Origin: Bacillota bacterium
Lineage (GTDB): Bacteria > Bacillota > Clostridia > Lachnospirales > Lachnospiraceae
Length of the DNA stretch: 29,635 bases
Direction of reading: 5' to 3'
Assembly (NCBI GenBank): GCA_023415595.1
Contig: JAEZJW010000076.1
Coordinates: 1-29,635 of the forward strand
Shown here: positions 14,337 to 23,031 of the stretch, in pieces
Position numbering within the stretch: position 1 is the stretch's first letter
Layout: each line of letters opens with the position of its first letter
Position numbers and translations under genes: made by a program
The notes under the pieces: generated by a model
The model's input: the letters and a program-made list of their open reading frames with translations, nothing else
Databases searched by the model: none
Told to the model about the DNA's origin: nothing

Positions 14337-14617
14337 CTTAACCTCCGAATATTTCTGTAAAGTATTTTCAAATCTTGTATAATAACTACATGTCGATATC
14401 TCATCACCATGTAATATAGTTTTTATTACTATATAATAGCATATACGTCTATAAATGCAAGGAGTTTATGAAAATTTCATAGTTTTTTGTCCATTTCAGG
14501 TACATTTTCCCAGCCTTAGTCTGTATTCAACCAAATGAATTATCTTCCTATATTTCCCTGATCAACCCTCTTATAAACATGAATTAGCTTGCCCATATAG
14601 GAACAATCAAGATTGTA

Positions 14618-14646
14618 AAAGCGAACAAACTCGTTTTGTTCACTTT
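14618..14646 (-). repeat. Inverted repeat downstream of htpG
   Basis: On the minus strand AAAGTGAACAAA pairs with TTTGTTCGCTTT (one G.T pair) around a 5-nt loop. It lies 23 nt beyond the htpG terminator and has no good T run of its own. It may be a back-up terminator or an mRNA 3' end structure. The remaining stretch 14337-14617 carries only the upstream region of the DegV gene. Confidence 0.55.
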
Positions 14647-14668
14647 GCTCGCATACATCTTCGCGCAT

Positions 14669-14701
14669 AAAATACCGGCAGGCGCTTAAGCGCACTGCCG
14701 G
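14669..14701 (-). terminator. Terminator of htpG
   Basis: On the minus strand CCGGCAG pairs with CTGCCGG, and an inner GCGCTTAAGCGC extends the stem (14675-14701), followed by TATTTT. It starts 28 nt after the htpG stop. Confidence 0.88.
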
Positions 14702-14728
14702 ATCCTTATGTTTCAGCGCTATATTCAA

Positions 14729-16846
14729 TTATTTTGCCAACAGCATCATGATATCGTTACTTCTTAAGATAAACTTCGTCATAGCCTCAGGCTCCAGGGG
14801 CTTATGGCCTAACAGGGCAAGATCATAGAGCTGTTCGCAGATCATCGGTGTATGCTCTGACTGCTCATTGGTGAGGATATACTGAACCAGCTTATGATTT
14901 GCGTTAAGTACCAGGGTTTCGCCTTCGCCGAACATACCGCTGTCCATACCGTTCATGCTGTACATTCTCATCATATCCTGCATTCTTCGGCTTTCCTCCG
15001 AGAGGGTGATGAAGGAGGATACTTTATCATTCTTCAGCTTCTCCACCTTAACCTCCAGCTTCTCCTTGCCAAGTACCTTACGGAACAGCTTTGCCATAGC
15101 ATCCGTATTATTCTTTAGAATCTTCTGATCCTTCTTCTTGGTCTCTTGCCTGAAGCTGTCCGTGATATCTGCATCGATACGCTGGAATTTGATCTTCTGA
15201 TCCTTATATTCCAACCTTGTGATGAAGGGCTGATCGATATTATGAGTCAGGATGAAGGCATCCAGGCCTGCTTCCTTGAACATATTAATGTATTGGCTCT
15301 GCTGCTTCTCATCGGTCACATAATAAATCGTGGTCTTATCCTTCTCCTGCGTTTCCTCATCCTCTTCCGCATCAGCCTGATGATCGTGTCCACAGTCACA
15401 TTCCTCACCGGGCCTATGGTCATGGTCGCAGCCGCATTCCTTCTCATGCTCTGAGGATACCTCCGCTGCTTCCTTCTCAGCTGCTCCGTCCTTTGCGTCA
15501 TCTTCGGACTGATCAGAAGCATTACCCTTAACAGCTGCCACATAATCTGCTATTGTAATGTAATTACCCTGCAGGTTCTTAAAGATCAGAGCCTCCTGCA
15601 TCTTCTCAGCAAACTTCTCATCCTTCAGGCAACCGAACTTAATGAAGGGACTGATATCCGTCCAGTACTTCTCATAATTCTCCCGTTCTACCTTGAACAT
15701 ACCGGAGAGCTTATCTGCTACCTTCTTCGAGATATATTCCGAAATCTTCTTCACGAAGCCATCATTCTGTAAGGCACTTCTGGATACATTCAGCGGCAGA
15801 TCCGGACAGTCGATAACTCCTTTCAGCAGCATCAGGAACTCAGGAATTACCTCCTTAATATTATCCGCAACGAATACCTGGTTGTTATACAGCTTAATAA
15901 CACCCTCTAAGGAATCATATTCGAGGTTGATCTTCGGGAAATACAGAATACCCTTTAAGTTAAACGGATAATCCATATTCAGGTGGATCCAGAATAAAGG
16001 CTCCTTATAATCATGGAAAACCTCACGGTAAAAGCTCTTATATTCCTCCTCGGTACAATCATTCGGATGCTTAGCCCAGAGCGGATTCGGGTTATTGATC
16101 GGCTGGGGCTTCTTCTCCTCAGCCTTCTTATCCGTATCTGCAGAAGCATTGCCTTCCTCATCCACGGTAGCATCGACAATATCCGGCTCCTCAGTCTTCT
16201 CTTCCTCAGGCTTATTGGCATTCTTAAAGTAAATCTCTACCGGCATGAAGGAGCAGTATTTCTGAAGAATTTCTTTCACACGGTATTCATTGGAGAACTC
16301 ATAGCTATCCTCATTCAGATACAGGGTAATATCAGTACCGCGTTCCGTACGAGTGCCCTCACCCATCTCAAACTCTGTTCCTTCCTCTGATTCCCAATGG
16401 ACCGGCTTAGCACCCGGCTGCCAGGACAGGGTCTCGATCGTAACCTTCCCGGCTACCATAAAGGAAGAGTAGAAGCCCAGGCCGAAATGCCCGATAATCT
16501 GGTCCTCATTCGTCTTATCCTTATACTTCTCCAGGAATTTCTGGGCACCGGAGAAGGCAATCTGGTTGATGAACTCATTCACTTCCTCTTCCGTCATACC
16601 GATGCCGTTATCAGAAAAGCAGATGGACTTCTCCTCCGGATTGATGGTAACCACGATCTGAAAACGGTTATCCTCGGGAAGAGTTGCTTCCCCCATAACC
16701 TCCAGTTTCTTAAGCTTCGTGATGGCATCACTGCCGTTGGAGATCAGCTCCCGGACAAAGATATCATGGTCAGAATATAACCACTTTTTGATAATCGGGA
16801 ATATGTTCTCCGAATGAATGGATAAATTACCTCTTCTTGTACTCAT
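14729..16846 (-). CDS. htpG: Molecular chaperone HtpG (Hsp90)
   Basis: The ATP-dependent Hsp90 chaperone of bacteria, 705 residues from the chosen start. The N-terminal ATPase domain has RELISNGSDAITKL (32-45), DNGIGM (79-84) and the lid segment GHFGLGFYSSFMV (119-131). The middle domain has the conserved arginine R356 in NVSRSALQND. The C-terminal dimerisation domain ends normally at ILRSNDIMMLLAK. Two insertions make it longer than the usual 620-650: an acidic linker (210-255) and an unusual segment (442-504) with CGCDHDH and CDCGHDH. The frame runs open to 17005, but that would span the promoter; ATG 16846 (or 16852) lies behind GGAAAGGAA. Regulation is by CIRCE/HrcA. Confidence 0.96.
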   Translation of the reverse strand: MSTRRGNLSIHSENIFPIIKKWLYSDHDIFVRELISNGSDAITKLKKLEVMGEATLPEDNRFQIVVTINPEEKSICFSDNGIGMTEEEVNEFINQIAFSGAQKFLEKYKDKTNEDQIIGHFGLGFYSSFMVAGKVTIETLSWQPGAKPVHWESEEGTEFEMGEGTRTERGTDITLYLNEDSYEFSNEYRVKEILQKYCSFMPVEIYFKNANKPEEEKTEEPDIVDATVDEEGNASADTDKKAEEKKPQPINNPNPLWAKHPNDCTEEEYKSFYREVFHDYKEPLFWIHLNMDYPFNLKGILYFPKINLEYDSLEGVIKLYNNQVFVADNIKEVIPEFLMLLKGVIDCPDLPLNVSRSALQNDGFVKKISEYISKKVADKLSGMFKVERENYEKYWTDISPFIKFGCLKDEKFAEKMQEALIFKNLQGNYITIADYVAAVKGNASDQSEDDAKDGAAEKEAAEVSSEHEKECGCDHDHRPGEECDCGHDHQADAEEDEETQEKDKTTIYYVTDEKQQSQYINMFKEAGLDAFILTHNIDQPFITRLEYKDQKIKFQRIDADITDSFRQETKKKDQKILKNNTDAMAKLFRKVLGKEKLEVKVEKLKNDKVSSFITLSEESRRMQDMMRMYSMNGMDSGMFGEGETLVLNANHKLVQYILTNEQSEHTPMICEQLYDLALLGHKPLEPEAMTKFILRSNDIMMLLAK

Positions 16847-16976
16847 AATCATTTCATTCCTTTCCTGATGTATATAATAAAAATTACTTAACTGTTTAAA
16901 GGATCTGCCAAAGGCCCGCAGGAAATAGTCAAATTTCTGCTTTTGGGTTTTAAATGGAAAACCCGCTACATTTGTA

Positions 16977-17005
16977 ATGATAATACTGAAATTTGTAAAT
17001 GTCAA
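16977..17005 (-). promoter_or_regulatory. Sigma-A promoter of htpG
   Basis: On the minus strand TTGACA (17000-17005), 17 bp, TATCAT (16977-16982). The transcript would start near 16970 and have a leader of about 125 nt. Confidence 0.82.
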
Positions 17006-17012
17006 TACAAAA

Positions 17013-17039
17013 TTAGCACTCTTTGCGCAAGAGTGCTAA
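17013..17039 (-). promoter_or_regulatory. CIRCE operator (HrcA binding site)
   Basis: A perfect CIRCE: TTAGCACTC (17013-17021), 9-nt spacer, GAGTGCTAA (17031-17039). HrcA represses heat-shock genes through this site. It lies 7 bp upstream of the htpG -35, not downstream of the promoter as is common, and 30 bp after the stop of the preceding gene. Confidence 0.96.
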
Positions 17040-17068
17040 CAAATATATGTCTATTCTAAGTATTTCCA

Positions 17069-17566
17069 TTAATCCTCTTCACAGGCAATTCCCTGCTGTT
17101 TTAAGAAGCTTCTTACCTTTGAATCCCATTCTTGTTCCAGGGTCTTATCCATCGTGAAGGTCTTGATGGCAGTACCGGAAATAATACGCAGCTCCCCCTT
17201 CTCAAAACGGATATTCAAATAGAGTCCTCCAACCTCCTCGGGTCTTAGTTTCCCGCCGAGGCTTCTTACCAGTTCCTCCGATTCGTCCTGCGGAAGTTGG
17301 AAGATAAGCTTCATTGCCAGCGGTGTCTTATTGCCCTTGATCATGGAGAAGGCGATACCCCTAAGTTCACTCCAGGTAACCACTCTGCTGCTGCCCCGCT
17401 CCTCCAGCTCCTCCTTCGAGAAGAAGTCCTCATTGAACTTCCCGGAGATATGGAAGGTGGTAAAGGTCTGGATCTCCAGCTCCTTCAGAATATAATTGTC
17501 AAATACCGTATTAGTCAGAAGCTTTGCCATAAAAGGCTTTATCTCTGAGATATGGAAGGAAATCAT
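17069..17566 (-). CDS. Uncharacterised protein, DUF5721-like
   Basis: A 165-residue soluble protein with no membrane segment, signal peptide or cysteine cluster. Its pattern (MISFHISEIKPFMAKLL at the start, FTTFHISGKFN, WSELRGIAFSMIKGNKTP, then GLYLNIRFEKGELRIISGTA and a C-terminal SFLKQQGI) resembles DUF5721, a family I associate with Lachnospiraceae; this is from memory and the function is unknown. It precedes htpG on the same strand, but htpG has its own promoter and CIRCE between them, so co-regulation is only partial. The start has a moderate ribosome site (GGTGAAAG). Confidence 0.7.
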   Translation of the reverse strand: MISFHISEIKPFMAKLLTNTVFDNYILKELEIQTFTTFHISGKFNEDFFSKEELEERGSSRVVTWSELRGIAFSMIKGNKTPLAMKLIFQLPQDESEELVRSLGGKLRPEEVGGLYLNIRFEKGELRIISGTAIKTFTMDKTLEQEWDSKVRSFLKQQGIACEED

Positions 17567-17725
17567 GCTTTCACCGGCCTGTCTTTCTTATGTTTCAGTT
17601 AAATTTTGTAAAATACTTCTGGGTATACTTATATTCCTAGTATATAATTTGCATAGTTACGAACAATAATATCAAACGAATCAGCGATCAATATTATGAT
17701 ACTCTGACAAAGGAGGATTGTAATC

Positions 17726-17902
17726 ATGCTATATGAGCCATCCCGCAAAACCTACTATCGTTTCCCTTCCACACAAAGCATCTCGGACCTGGATTCCAGA
17801 AGGTATTTCCCCGAGAAGCCTCTCCATGCCAGGGAAGATACCAGATATGACTCCAAGACTGCGAGGCATGTACCGGAACGGGAAACCTATTATGATATAT
17901 AA
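17726..17902 (+). CDS. Short protein of 58 residues, unknown
   Basis: An ATG at 17726 follows a perfect AAAGGAGG (17709-17716 region) at proper distance, and the frame runs 58 codons to TAA at 17900. The product is very polar and rich in Arg, Tyr, Ser and Pro (MLYEPSRKTYYRFPS at the start, ARHVPERETYYDI at the end), probably disordered, with no membrane segment. It is opposite to both neighbours. A TATAAT lies at about 17642 but without a convincing -35. The ribosome site makes it a likely real gene; I do not recognise the family. No terminator was found before the TraX-like stop at 17962. Confidence 0.55.
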   Translation: MLYEPSRKTYYRFPSTQSISDLDSRRYFPEKPLHAREDTRYDSKTARHVPERETYYDI

Positions 17903-17961
17903 GCTTCATCTGCTCAATTCTCGAGCTCCATACAATCACACTTTACTTAATGCTTTAATTT

Positions 17962-18723
17962 TTAAATGAAAGTTGAAATTAACCATAAAACAAGAAGATG
18001 TGCAGGGTAAAAAATATAAAAGAGATACTTTATATTTTTACCCTTTTTCCCTTTATAAAATACGATCGGTATCATTCCCAGCAGTGCGAAGGTTTCAATA
18101 TTTAAGTTGCCGTTAGAGCTGGGGAAGAAGGTTCCGATAATAATCAAAACGCTTAACGTAAGCATTATTTTACTGCCACGGAACAGATAGAAGGCGACAA
18201 TCCAAAGAATTCCCTTCATATCGTAGTCGGTCCGGAATATCACAGCGGCAGCACAGAAGCCGATGGTGATCAAAGCATTGAATATATTAGTCAGTAAAAT
18301 TTCCTTTTTGAATTTATTCTCTATCATGCTCATGCAGTAGATCGCAAACAGGCCGAAGAACAGGGTAAAGAATACATTCTGGTGTGACAGCAGATTCTTA
18401 AGGAACAGATTTAAGGTAGCCGTATCAGTGAAGGAAGCCTTAAAATCAGCAAGGAAATTCCTGTTAGTAAACGCATTATAAAAGGCGATATCAAATGGAA
18501 TCTCAGAAATCAGAGCGAAGATTCCAAGCCTGGTCAGGTATTTACGGATATTACTGGTATGATGGAAACCCTCCACCAGCATAAATACAAAGATTGGAAA
18601 TGCAATTCTTCCGATCGTACGCGCCGGCCAGTACAGCTCTGCATTCGACCGTAATAAGACAGCTCCTGTATGGTCGATCAGCATTGTAATGATTGCAATC
18701 AGCTTTAACACAAAGATACTCAT
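17962..18723 (-). CDS. TraX-like polytopic membrane protein
   Basis: A 253-residue membrane protein with about seven or eight hydrophobic segments. The start (LKLIAIITMLIDHTGAVLL), RTIGRIAFPIFVFMLVEGFHHT and GIFALISEIPFDIAFYN are the signature of the TraX family. TraX of plasmid F acetylates pilin, but chromosomal members in Firmicutes have no known role and probably move acyl groups across or at the membrane. It is the last gene of a minus-strand operon with an acyltransferase-like protein and an esterase, which fits that idea. The ATG has an AGGAAAGGAA site, 22 nt after the preceding gene. Confidence 0.88.
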   Translation of the reverse strand: MSIFVLKLIAIITMLIDHTGAVLLRSNAELYWPARTIGRIAFPIFVFMLVEGFHHTSNIRKYLTRLGIFALISEIPFDIAFYNAFTNRNFLADFKASFTDTATLNLFLKNLLSHQNVFFTLFFGLFAIYCMSMIENKFKKEILLTNIFNALITIGFCAAAVIFRTDYDMKGILWIVAFYLFRGSKIMLTLSVLIIIGTFFPSSNGNLNIETFALLGMIPIVFYKGKKGKNIKYLFYIFYPAHLLVLWLISTFI

Positions 18724-18745
18724 CGTTTTGGTTCCTTTCCTAACG

Positions 18746-19411
18746 CTAAATATGCATTCTTTTATTTAACTCGGTCCTCATATTATCTCCCTCGAAGATA
18801 ATGATTGCAGCCAGAGAAATCGCACTGGCAGCTACACAGATCACGGAAGGATACATCACCTTCAGCCAGCCAAACAGCAGAAAAATCAGCGGCACAAAAC
18901 CAAAGATCGCGTCCACGAAGAGATATACGATCAAGTCCCTGACTCCGATCTTTAAGAGCTTCGCTCCGATTGCCATCACAATCATGGCAGCGACCCAGAC
19001 CGAGGGTATGACATAATCAATCGACCAGCCGATAAAACCCATGGAACGGTCCCATAGGAAGGACAGGACACTGATCAGCCCGACCTGCCAGACAATCGTT
19101 TTCGGAATATTATTCTTCTTGCGGATCAGGAAAAACAGACTGGTCCACATACAGGCGACGGCGGCAGCTACCAATAGGGACCATTTGGAATCCCTCGTAA
19201 AAATCGCATTCACCGCAACGCTTACTACAACCGCAACTACGGAGACCAGAATAATGATACGGATAAAGATATTAAACTCCTGATAAATCGTGGGGATATA
19301 GGGAAATACCTCTTCTTCAGGGTTTCCATCCCCCTTAACCGGTCCACCGCACAGAGGACAGATATGATGGTCTCCTCTTGCATTCACCTTACAATGTTCA
19401 CAAAGCTGCAT
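18746..19411 (-). CDS. Zinc-ribbon membrane protein, DUF6320-like
   Basis: A 221-residue protein beginning with a zinc ribbon, CxxC at C4/C7 and C18/C21 (CEHCK ... CPLCGG), then a proline-rich stretch and six or so membrane helices from about residue 48 on. It resembles DUF6320, a membrane family frequent in Lachnospiraceae; function unknown. It lies between the acyltransferase-like gene and the TraX-like gene in the operon, so a part in the same membrane or lipid process is likely but not shown. The ribosome site before the ATG is weak (GGAGAAATAAT). Confidence 0.8.
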   Translation of the reverse strand: MQLCEHCKVNARGDHHICPLCGGPVKGDGNPEEEVFPYIPTIYQEFNIFIRIIILVSVVAVVVSVAVNAIFTRDSKWSLLVAAAVACMWTSLFFLIRKKNNIPKTIVWQVGLISVLSFLWDRSMGFIGWSIDYVIPSVWVAAMIVMAIGAKLLKIGVRDLIVYLFVDAIFGFVPLIFLLFGWLKVMYPSVICVAASAISLAAIIIFEGDNMRTELNKRMHI

Positions 19412-19467
19412 ATTATTTCTCCATTCTGATCATGAAATCAGATTTGTATCATGCCTTTACGCCAGTC

Positions 19468-20736
19468 TTACAGATCTCCGGAATTAGTGGATATCGTAAT
19501 CGGTACACCCTCCTGCGACAGACTTCGGTAAAAATTCTTCTGAATGTCCGTTCCGACAAACGGAGATGCAAAGCTCACCACAAGTTTATTCTGATAGGAG
19601 CAGATTGCAATCTGTGGTCTGATTGCACTGGTGAAGCAATTTAACATATTGATATAGGGTGTGAGCTCCTCTGCAATCGTTATCTTTCCTACATTAGAGA
19701 GTGTCGCTGTAATTCCCCTGTCACTTAAATATTTAGCATAACGCAGTACGACATCCTTGATAAAAAGCGGAACCACCCTCATGAAAGCATTATGCTCCAG
19801 GGCTCCAAGCCGGTTCATATGTTCTCTCAGCTTCTCTTCCTTCAGCTCCCGTTCAAAGGCAGCCTTTACCTCCGCTATGATATCCTCCAATTTGTCAGAC
19901 CCCTTACCGAATTGATACCGGATATTGATGGTTCCGAAAAAGTTCCTGGCGGTAACCGACGGAAAATAGGTTCTTAAGTTAACCGGAACAGTAAGTATCA
20001 CAGGATACTTCCTACTGCGGGTGGGCATCTCCTGATAGATGGATTGAATGAAAAGTGCTGTCAGATACACCGTCAGGGTGCATTGATGGTGGTGAGCCAG
20101 TTCGATTACCTCCTTCACCGGCATCTCCCCCTCGATGACCTTGATACGGTTATCGATCGGTCTGCGTCCCTGTATATGGTAAGCCTTCGTCAGTTTAATT
20201 TGCTTCGGTTTCTTATTTCCGGTGTAATGCTTCAGAAAGCTGTCATCCATCTTCTGCGTCAGAGAAGCATCATAATCCAGGTCCGGTAACTGACCGTTAA
20301 AGTCCTTGTTGTATCTGTCGGTAATATAATAATAAAGCAGAGTTTTCAGGAAGCCGAGGGCCCCTGTTCCGTCGGTCAGGGAATGGAAAACCTCCAGATT
20401 GATCCTCTTCTTATAATAGGTTACTTCAAAAAGCAGATTCTTGCGGTTGGGATGGTAGAGCATACTGCAGGGCAGCTTATTCTCTTCCCTCACTACCGGG
20501 TTCTGTTCGGTATTCTCGAAATAATACCAGAAGACTCCTCTCCTCAGTACGCTTCGGTAAAAAGGGAACAGGAGCATCGTACGGTTCAGTGCTTCCTGAA
20601 GTAAATCCTTCTCCACCTCATCCTTCATCTCACAGACAAAGCGGAACACCTTCGTATCCTTCTCATTCGTGGTGGGAGGGAATATCTTAGCTGCATTATC
20701 CAGTCTTGTCCACTCTACGGGCTTTCTTCTGGTCAT
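19468..20736 (-). CDS. Alcohol acetyltransferase / condensation-domain-like acyltransferase
   Basis: A 422-residue member of the CoA-dependent acyltransferase fold shared by alcohol acetyltransferases, wax-ester synthases and NRPS condensation domains. The catalytic motif HxxxDG is present as HSLTDG (118-123) within EVFHSLTDGTGALGFL, and the second structural motif region NFFGTINIRY lies near residue 270. There is no membrane segment. Such enzymes transfer an acyl group from CoA to an alcohol, amine or lipid; the substrate is unknown. It starts 31 nt after the hydrolase gene behind GGAAAGGAG. Neighbours (esterase, two membrane proteins) suggest a small acyl-transfer pathway acting on a cell-envelope lipid; this is an inference. 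Confidence 0.82.
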   Translation of the reverse strand: MTRRKPVEWTRLDNAAKIFPPTTNEKDTKVFRFVCEMKDEVEKDLLQEALNRTMLLFPFYRSVLRRGVFWYYFENTEQNPVVREENKLPCSMLYHPNRKNLLFEVTYYKKRINLEVFHSLTDGTGALGFLKTLLYYYITDRYNKDFNGQLPDLDYDASLTQKMDDSFLKHYTGNKKPKQIKLTKAYHIQGRRPIDNRIKVIEGEMPVKEVIELAHHHQCTLTVYLTALFIQSIYQEMPTRSRKYPVILTVPVNLRTYFPSVTARNFFGTINIRYQFGKGSDKLEDIIAEVKAAFERELKEEKLREHMNRLGALEHNAFMRVVPLFIKDVVLRYAKYLSDRGITATLSNVGKITIAEELTPYINMLNCFTSAIRPQIAICSYQNKLVVSFASPFVGTDIQKNFYRSLSQEGVPITISTNSGDL

Positions 20737-20767
20737 GGGTTACAATATGCTCCTTTCCGAATTGCAG

Positions 20768-21697
20768 TTAGGTGGGCTCAGACACCAGAAAACGGTTTAT
20801 CAGCTCATAGGTCCTCTTCACATGGACAAAATGCTTAGGAAGCGTGATAAAGCCATGCAGTGCATCCTTCATCCTGTATACCTCTACAGTATTCCCATAC
20901 TTTGCCAGCTTCTTACCGTATTCCTCTGCTTCATCTCTGAGTGGATCGTATTCTGCTGTGATAATCAGGGTTTTTGGCTGTCCTGACAGATCAGGTGCCA
21001 GCAGCGGAGCAAGATACGGATTCTTTAAATCCTCCTCAGAGCTGATATATAAATCCATAAAATCATTAATTCTCTTAGTCGTTAGCAGGTAGCCGGTCCC
21101 GTTTTCCCTTACGGAAGGGAAGGGAGAGGTTTTACTATGGTCACTGGCGGTGGAGGGATATAGAAGGATCTGCTTTGCGGGACGGAATTCCCCCCTGTCC
21201 CTTGCCATAAGAGATACCACTGCAGCAAGATTACCTCCTGCACTGTCTCCGATCAGGGTAATATCCTCCTGCTTCACATCGAATAGCACAGCTTCCTTGA
21301 AGATTTCCCTGGCAACCGTATAACAGTCCTCACAGGCAGCAGGAAAGCGATTCTCCGGTGCCAGACGATAGTCTACAGAGATAACAATATGCCCTGTCAG
21401 CTTTGACAGATTAGAGCATACCTTACTATAGCTGTCGATATTACCGATGACCCAACCTCCACCATGAAAAAAAAGCAGGATCTTCTGCATCGCCCCTGTA
21501 TCGGGCGGCCAGAAGATACGGACCGGAATCTCATGATCCAAGCCTTTGATGGCATGATCCCAAATCTCGTACAGGGGCTTGAAGTAGGGATGAACTGCAA
21601 CCGTCACCTGCCGCTGGAGCTTATAGGTCTTCTTTGTATCCAGATCAGGATAAGACAGAGCCTTTAAGGCGAGCCTCATCGCTTTATTAATAGCCAT
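20768..21697 (-). CDS. Alpha/beta hydrolase, hormone-sensitive-lipase type esterase
   Basis: A 309-residue esterase of the HSL (family IV) group. The oxyanion motif is HGGGW (78-82), the nucleophile elbow is GDSAGG (150-155, Ser152), the acid is in EYDPLRDEAEEY and the histidine in LHGF near residue 285. VDYRLAPENRFPA is the typical family segment. No signal peptide, so cytoplasmic. The substrate is likely a short or medium chain ester. It is the first gene of the four-gene operon. The ATG follows GGCGGAGGTT. Confidence 0.92.
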   Translation of the reverse strand: MAINKAMRLALKALSYPDLDTKKTYKLQRQVTVAVHPYFKPLYEIWDHAIKGLDHEIPVRIFWPPDTGAMQKILLFFHGGGWVIGNIDSYSKVCSNLSKLTGHIVISVDYRLAPENRFPAACEDCYTVAREIFKEAVLFDVKQEDITLIGDSAGGNLAAVVSLMARDRGEFRPAKQILLYPSTASDHSKTSPFPSVRENGTGYLLTTKRINDFMDLYISSEEDLKNPYLAPLLAPDLSGQPKTLIITAEYDPLRDEAEEYGKKLAKYGNTVEVYRMKDALHGFITLPKHFVHVKRTYELINRFLVSEPT

Positions 21698-21732
21698 AGA
21701 ACCTCCGCCATGAAAGCTAGTTTGCTATTTAC

Positions 21733-21761
21733 ATTCTAACCAAGATATATTTAAAAGTCAA
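21733..21761 (-). promoter_or_regulatory. Promoter of the hydrolase-acyltransferase-TraX operon
   Basis: On the minus strand TTGACT (21756-21761), 17 bp, TAGAAT (21733-21738), about 35 bp before the hydrolase start. Confidence 0.65.
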
Positions 21762-21827
21762 ACAAAACAGAGAAATCCTGCCAATCGGAAAATACCGAAA
21801 CCGTTTGCGAAAATATAGGATAAGCCA

Positions 21828-21856
21828 TTGAGTAGCGTACCGAACTGTGATATACT
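21828..21856 (+). promoter_or_regulatory. Promoter of the aldo/keto reductase gene
   Basis: TTGAGT (21828-21833), 17 bp, TATACT (21851-21856), about 59 bp before the start; divergent from the hydrolase operon promoter. Confidence 0.6.
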
Positions 21857-21915
21857 ACTGAACGACTCGATTACAATAACTGTAGGATCACGTAGGTAAA
21901 TAGGAGGAAGATATC

Positions 21916-23016
21916 ATGTACTACAAGCAATATGGCAATACCGGGATGAAGGTTTCCGCAGTCGGCATGGGAACCATGAGATATAACGATGAAGACGTCA
22001 GTGCCGGCAACTTCGGCAAATGTGCGGAAGTCGTATTATATGCCCACGAAAAGGGTATTAATTTCTTTGATAGCGCCCCGTTCTACTGCCAGGATAAAAG
22101 TGAAGTAATTACCGGATTAGCCCTATCCCAGCTCCCCAGGGACAGCTTTTATATATCCTCAAAGATGAATATGGGAACGATAAACAACAAAGGAACAGCC
22201 GATGAGTTCAGGCGCAGACTGGAAAATTCCATTAAGAGGTTAAAGGTGGATTACCTGGATTTCTATTATCTGTGGTGCCTGTTAGACGTAGAATCCTTCC
22301 GTAAACAGTATGACATTCTCTATCCTTACTTTGAACAGGCGAAGAAGGACGGCTTGATTAAGAATATCACCTTCTCCTCCCATATGCAGGGAAGCGACCT
22401 GGAGAAGGTAATCGAGACAGACTCCTTTCAGGGAATGTTAATCGGATATAATGCTTTGAATTACCGCTTCCGTCAGGCAGGAATCTCCGCTGCAGCTGAC
22501 AGAGGCATGGGTATCGTAGTTATGAACCCCCTCGGTGGCGGTCTGATCCCCGGTAACCCAGGAATCTTTGGTTACCTGGCAGAGGGTACCGAGCTTACCG
22601 TTCCTCAGGCTGCACTCCGTTTCGTAGCCTCCCATAAGGAGATCTCTGTTACACTGGCCGGCTGTACAACGAAGCAGCATGTGGATGATGCGGTCCGTTC
22701 CGTGGAAGGACTTGAGGAGAAATCCGCACAGGAGATCTATGCTGAATACGAGAACAAGGGTGTTGCCCTGAATAATCTCTGCACAGGCTGTGCTTATTGT
22801 AAATCCTGCCCGCAGGAAATCGACATCCCGAAGTTCATGGATGCTTATAATGAAAAAATCCTGGGCAACAGCATTGAGGACCGTCTGAAATGGCATTGGC
22901 ACATCCCTGCCTCCCAGGCAGCAGAATGTATCCGCTGCGGTCAGTGTGAATCCCTCTGCACTCAGCACCTTCCGATTATTGACAGACTGGATGAGATCGC
23001 ACTGCTGGCTAAGTAA
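21916..23016 (+). CDS. Aldo/keto reductase with C-terminal 4Fe-4S cysteine motifs
   Basis: A 366-residue two-domain protein. The N-terminal barrel (about 1-280) is aldo/keto-reductase type: GNTGMKVSAVGMGTMRY at the start, FFDSAPFYC with the catalytic Asp/Tyr region, SSKMN and VDYLDFYYLW. The C-terminal part has two ferredoxin-like clusters: CTGCAYCKSCP (289-299) and CIRCGQCESLC (338-348). The family is common in anaerobes, is annotated only as oxidoreductase, and probably takes electrons through Fe-S clusters. The tyrosine of the classical tetrad appears as FYC, which should be checked. GGAGGAAGAT precedes the ATG. Single-gene unit between a promoter and a terminator. Confidence 0.93.
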   Translation: MYYKQYGNTGMKVSAVGMGTMRYNDEDVSAGNFGKCAEVVLYAHEKGINFFDSAPFYCQDKSEVITGLALSQLPRDSFYISSKMNMGTINNKGTADEFRRRLENSIKRLKVDYLDFYYLWCLLDVESFRKQYDILYPYFEQAKKDGLIKNITFSSHMQGSDLEKVIETDSFQGMLIGYNALNYRFRQAGISAAADRGMGIVVMNPLGGGLIPGNPGIFGYLAEGTELTVPQAALRFVASHKEISVTLAGCTTKQHVDDAVRSVEGLEEKSAQEIYAEYENKGVALNNLCTGCAYCKSCPQEIDIPKFMDAYNEKILGNSIEDRLKWHWHIPASQAAECIRCGQCESLCTQHLPIIDRLDEIALLAK

Positions 23017-23031
23017 AAGAACATCATATCC

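Noticed and set aside
14540..14728. A 62-codon minus-strand frame just after htpG
   Set aside because: It runs through the htpG terminator hairpin and a second inverted repeat, begins almost at the htpG stop and has no ribosome site; best explained as chance open frame.
16847..17005. N-terminal extension of HtpG by 53 codons
   Set aside because: It would start inside the -35 of the htpG promoter, adds residues unlike any HtpG, and lacks a ribosome site; the true N-terminus is the MSTRRGN start.
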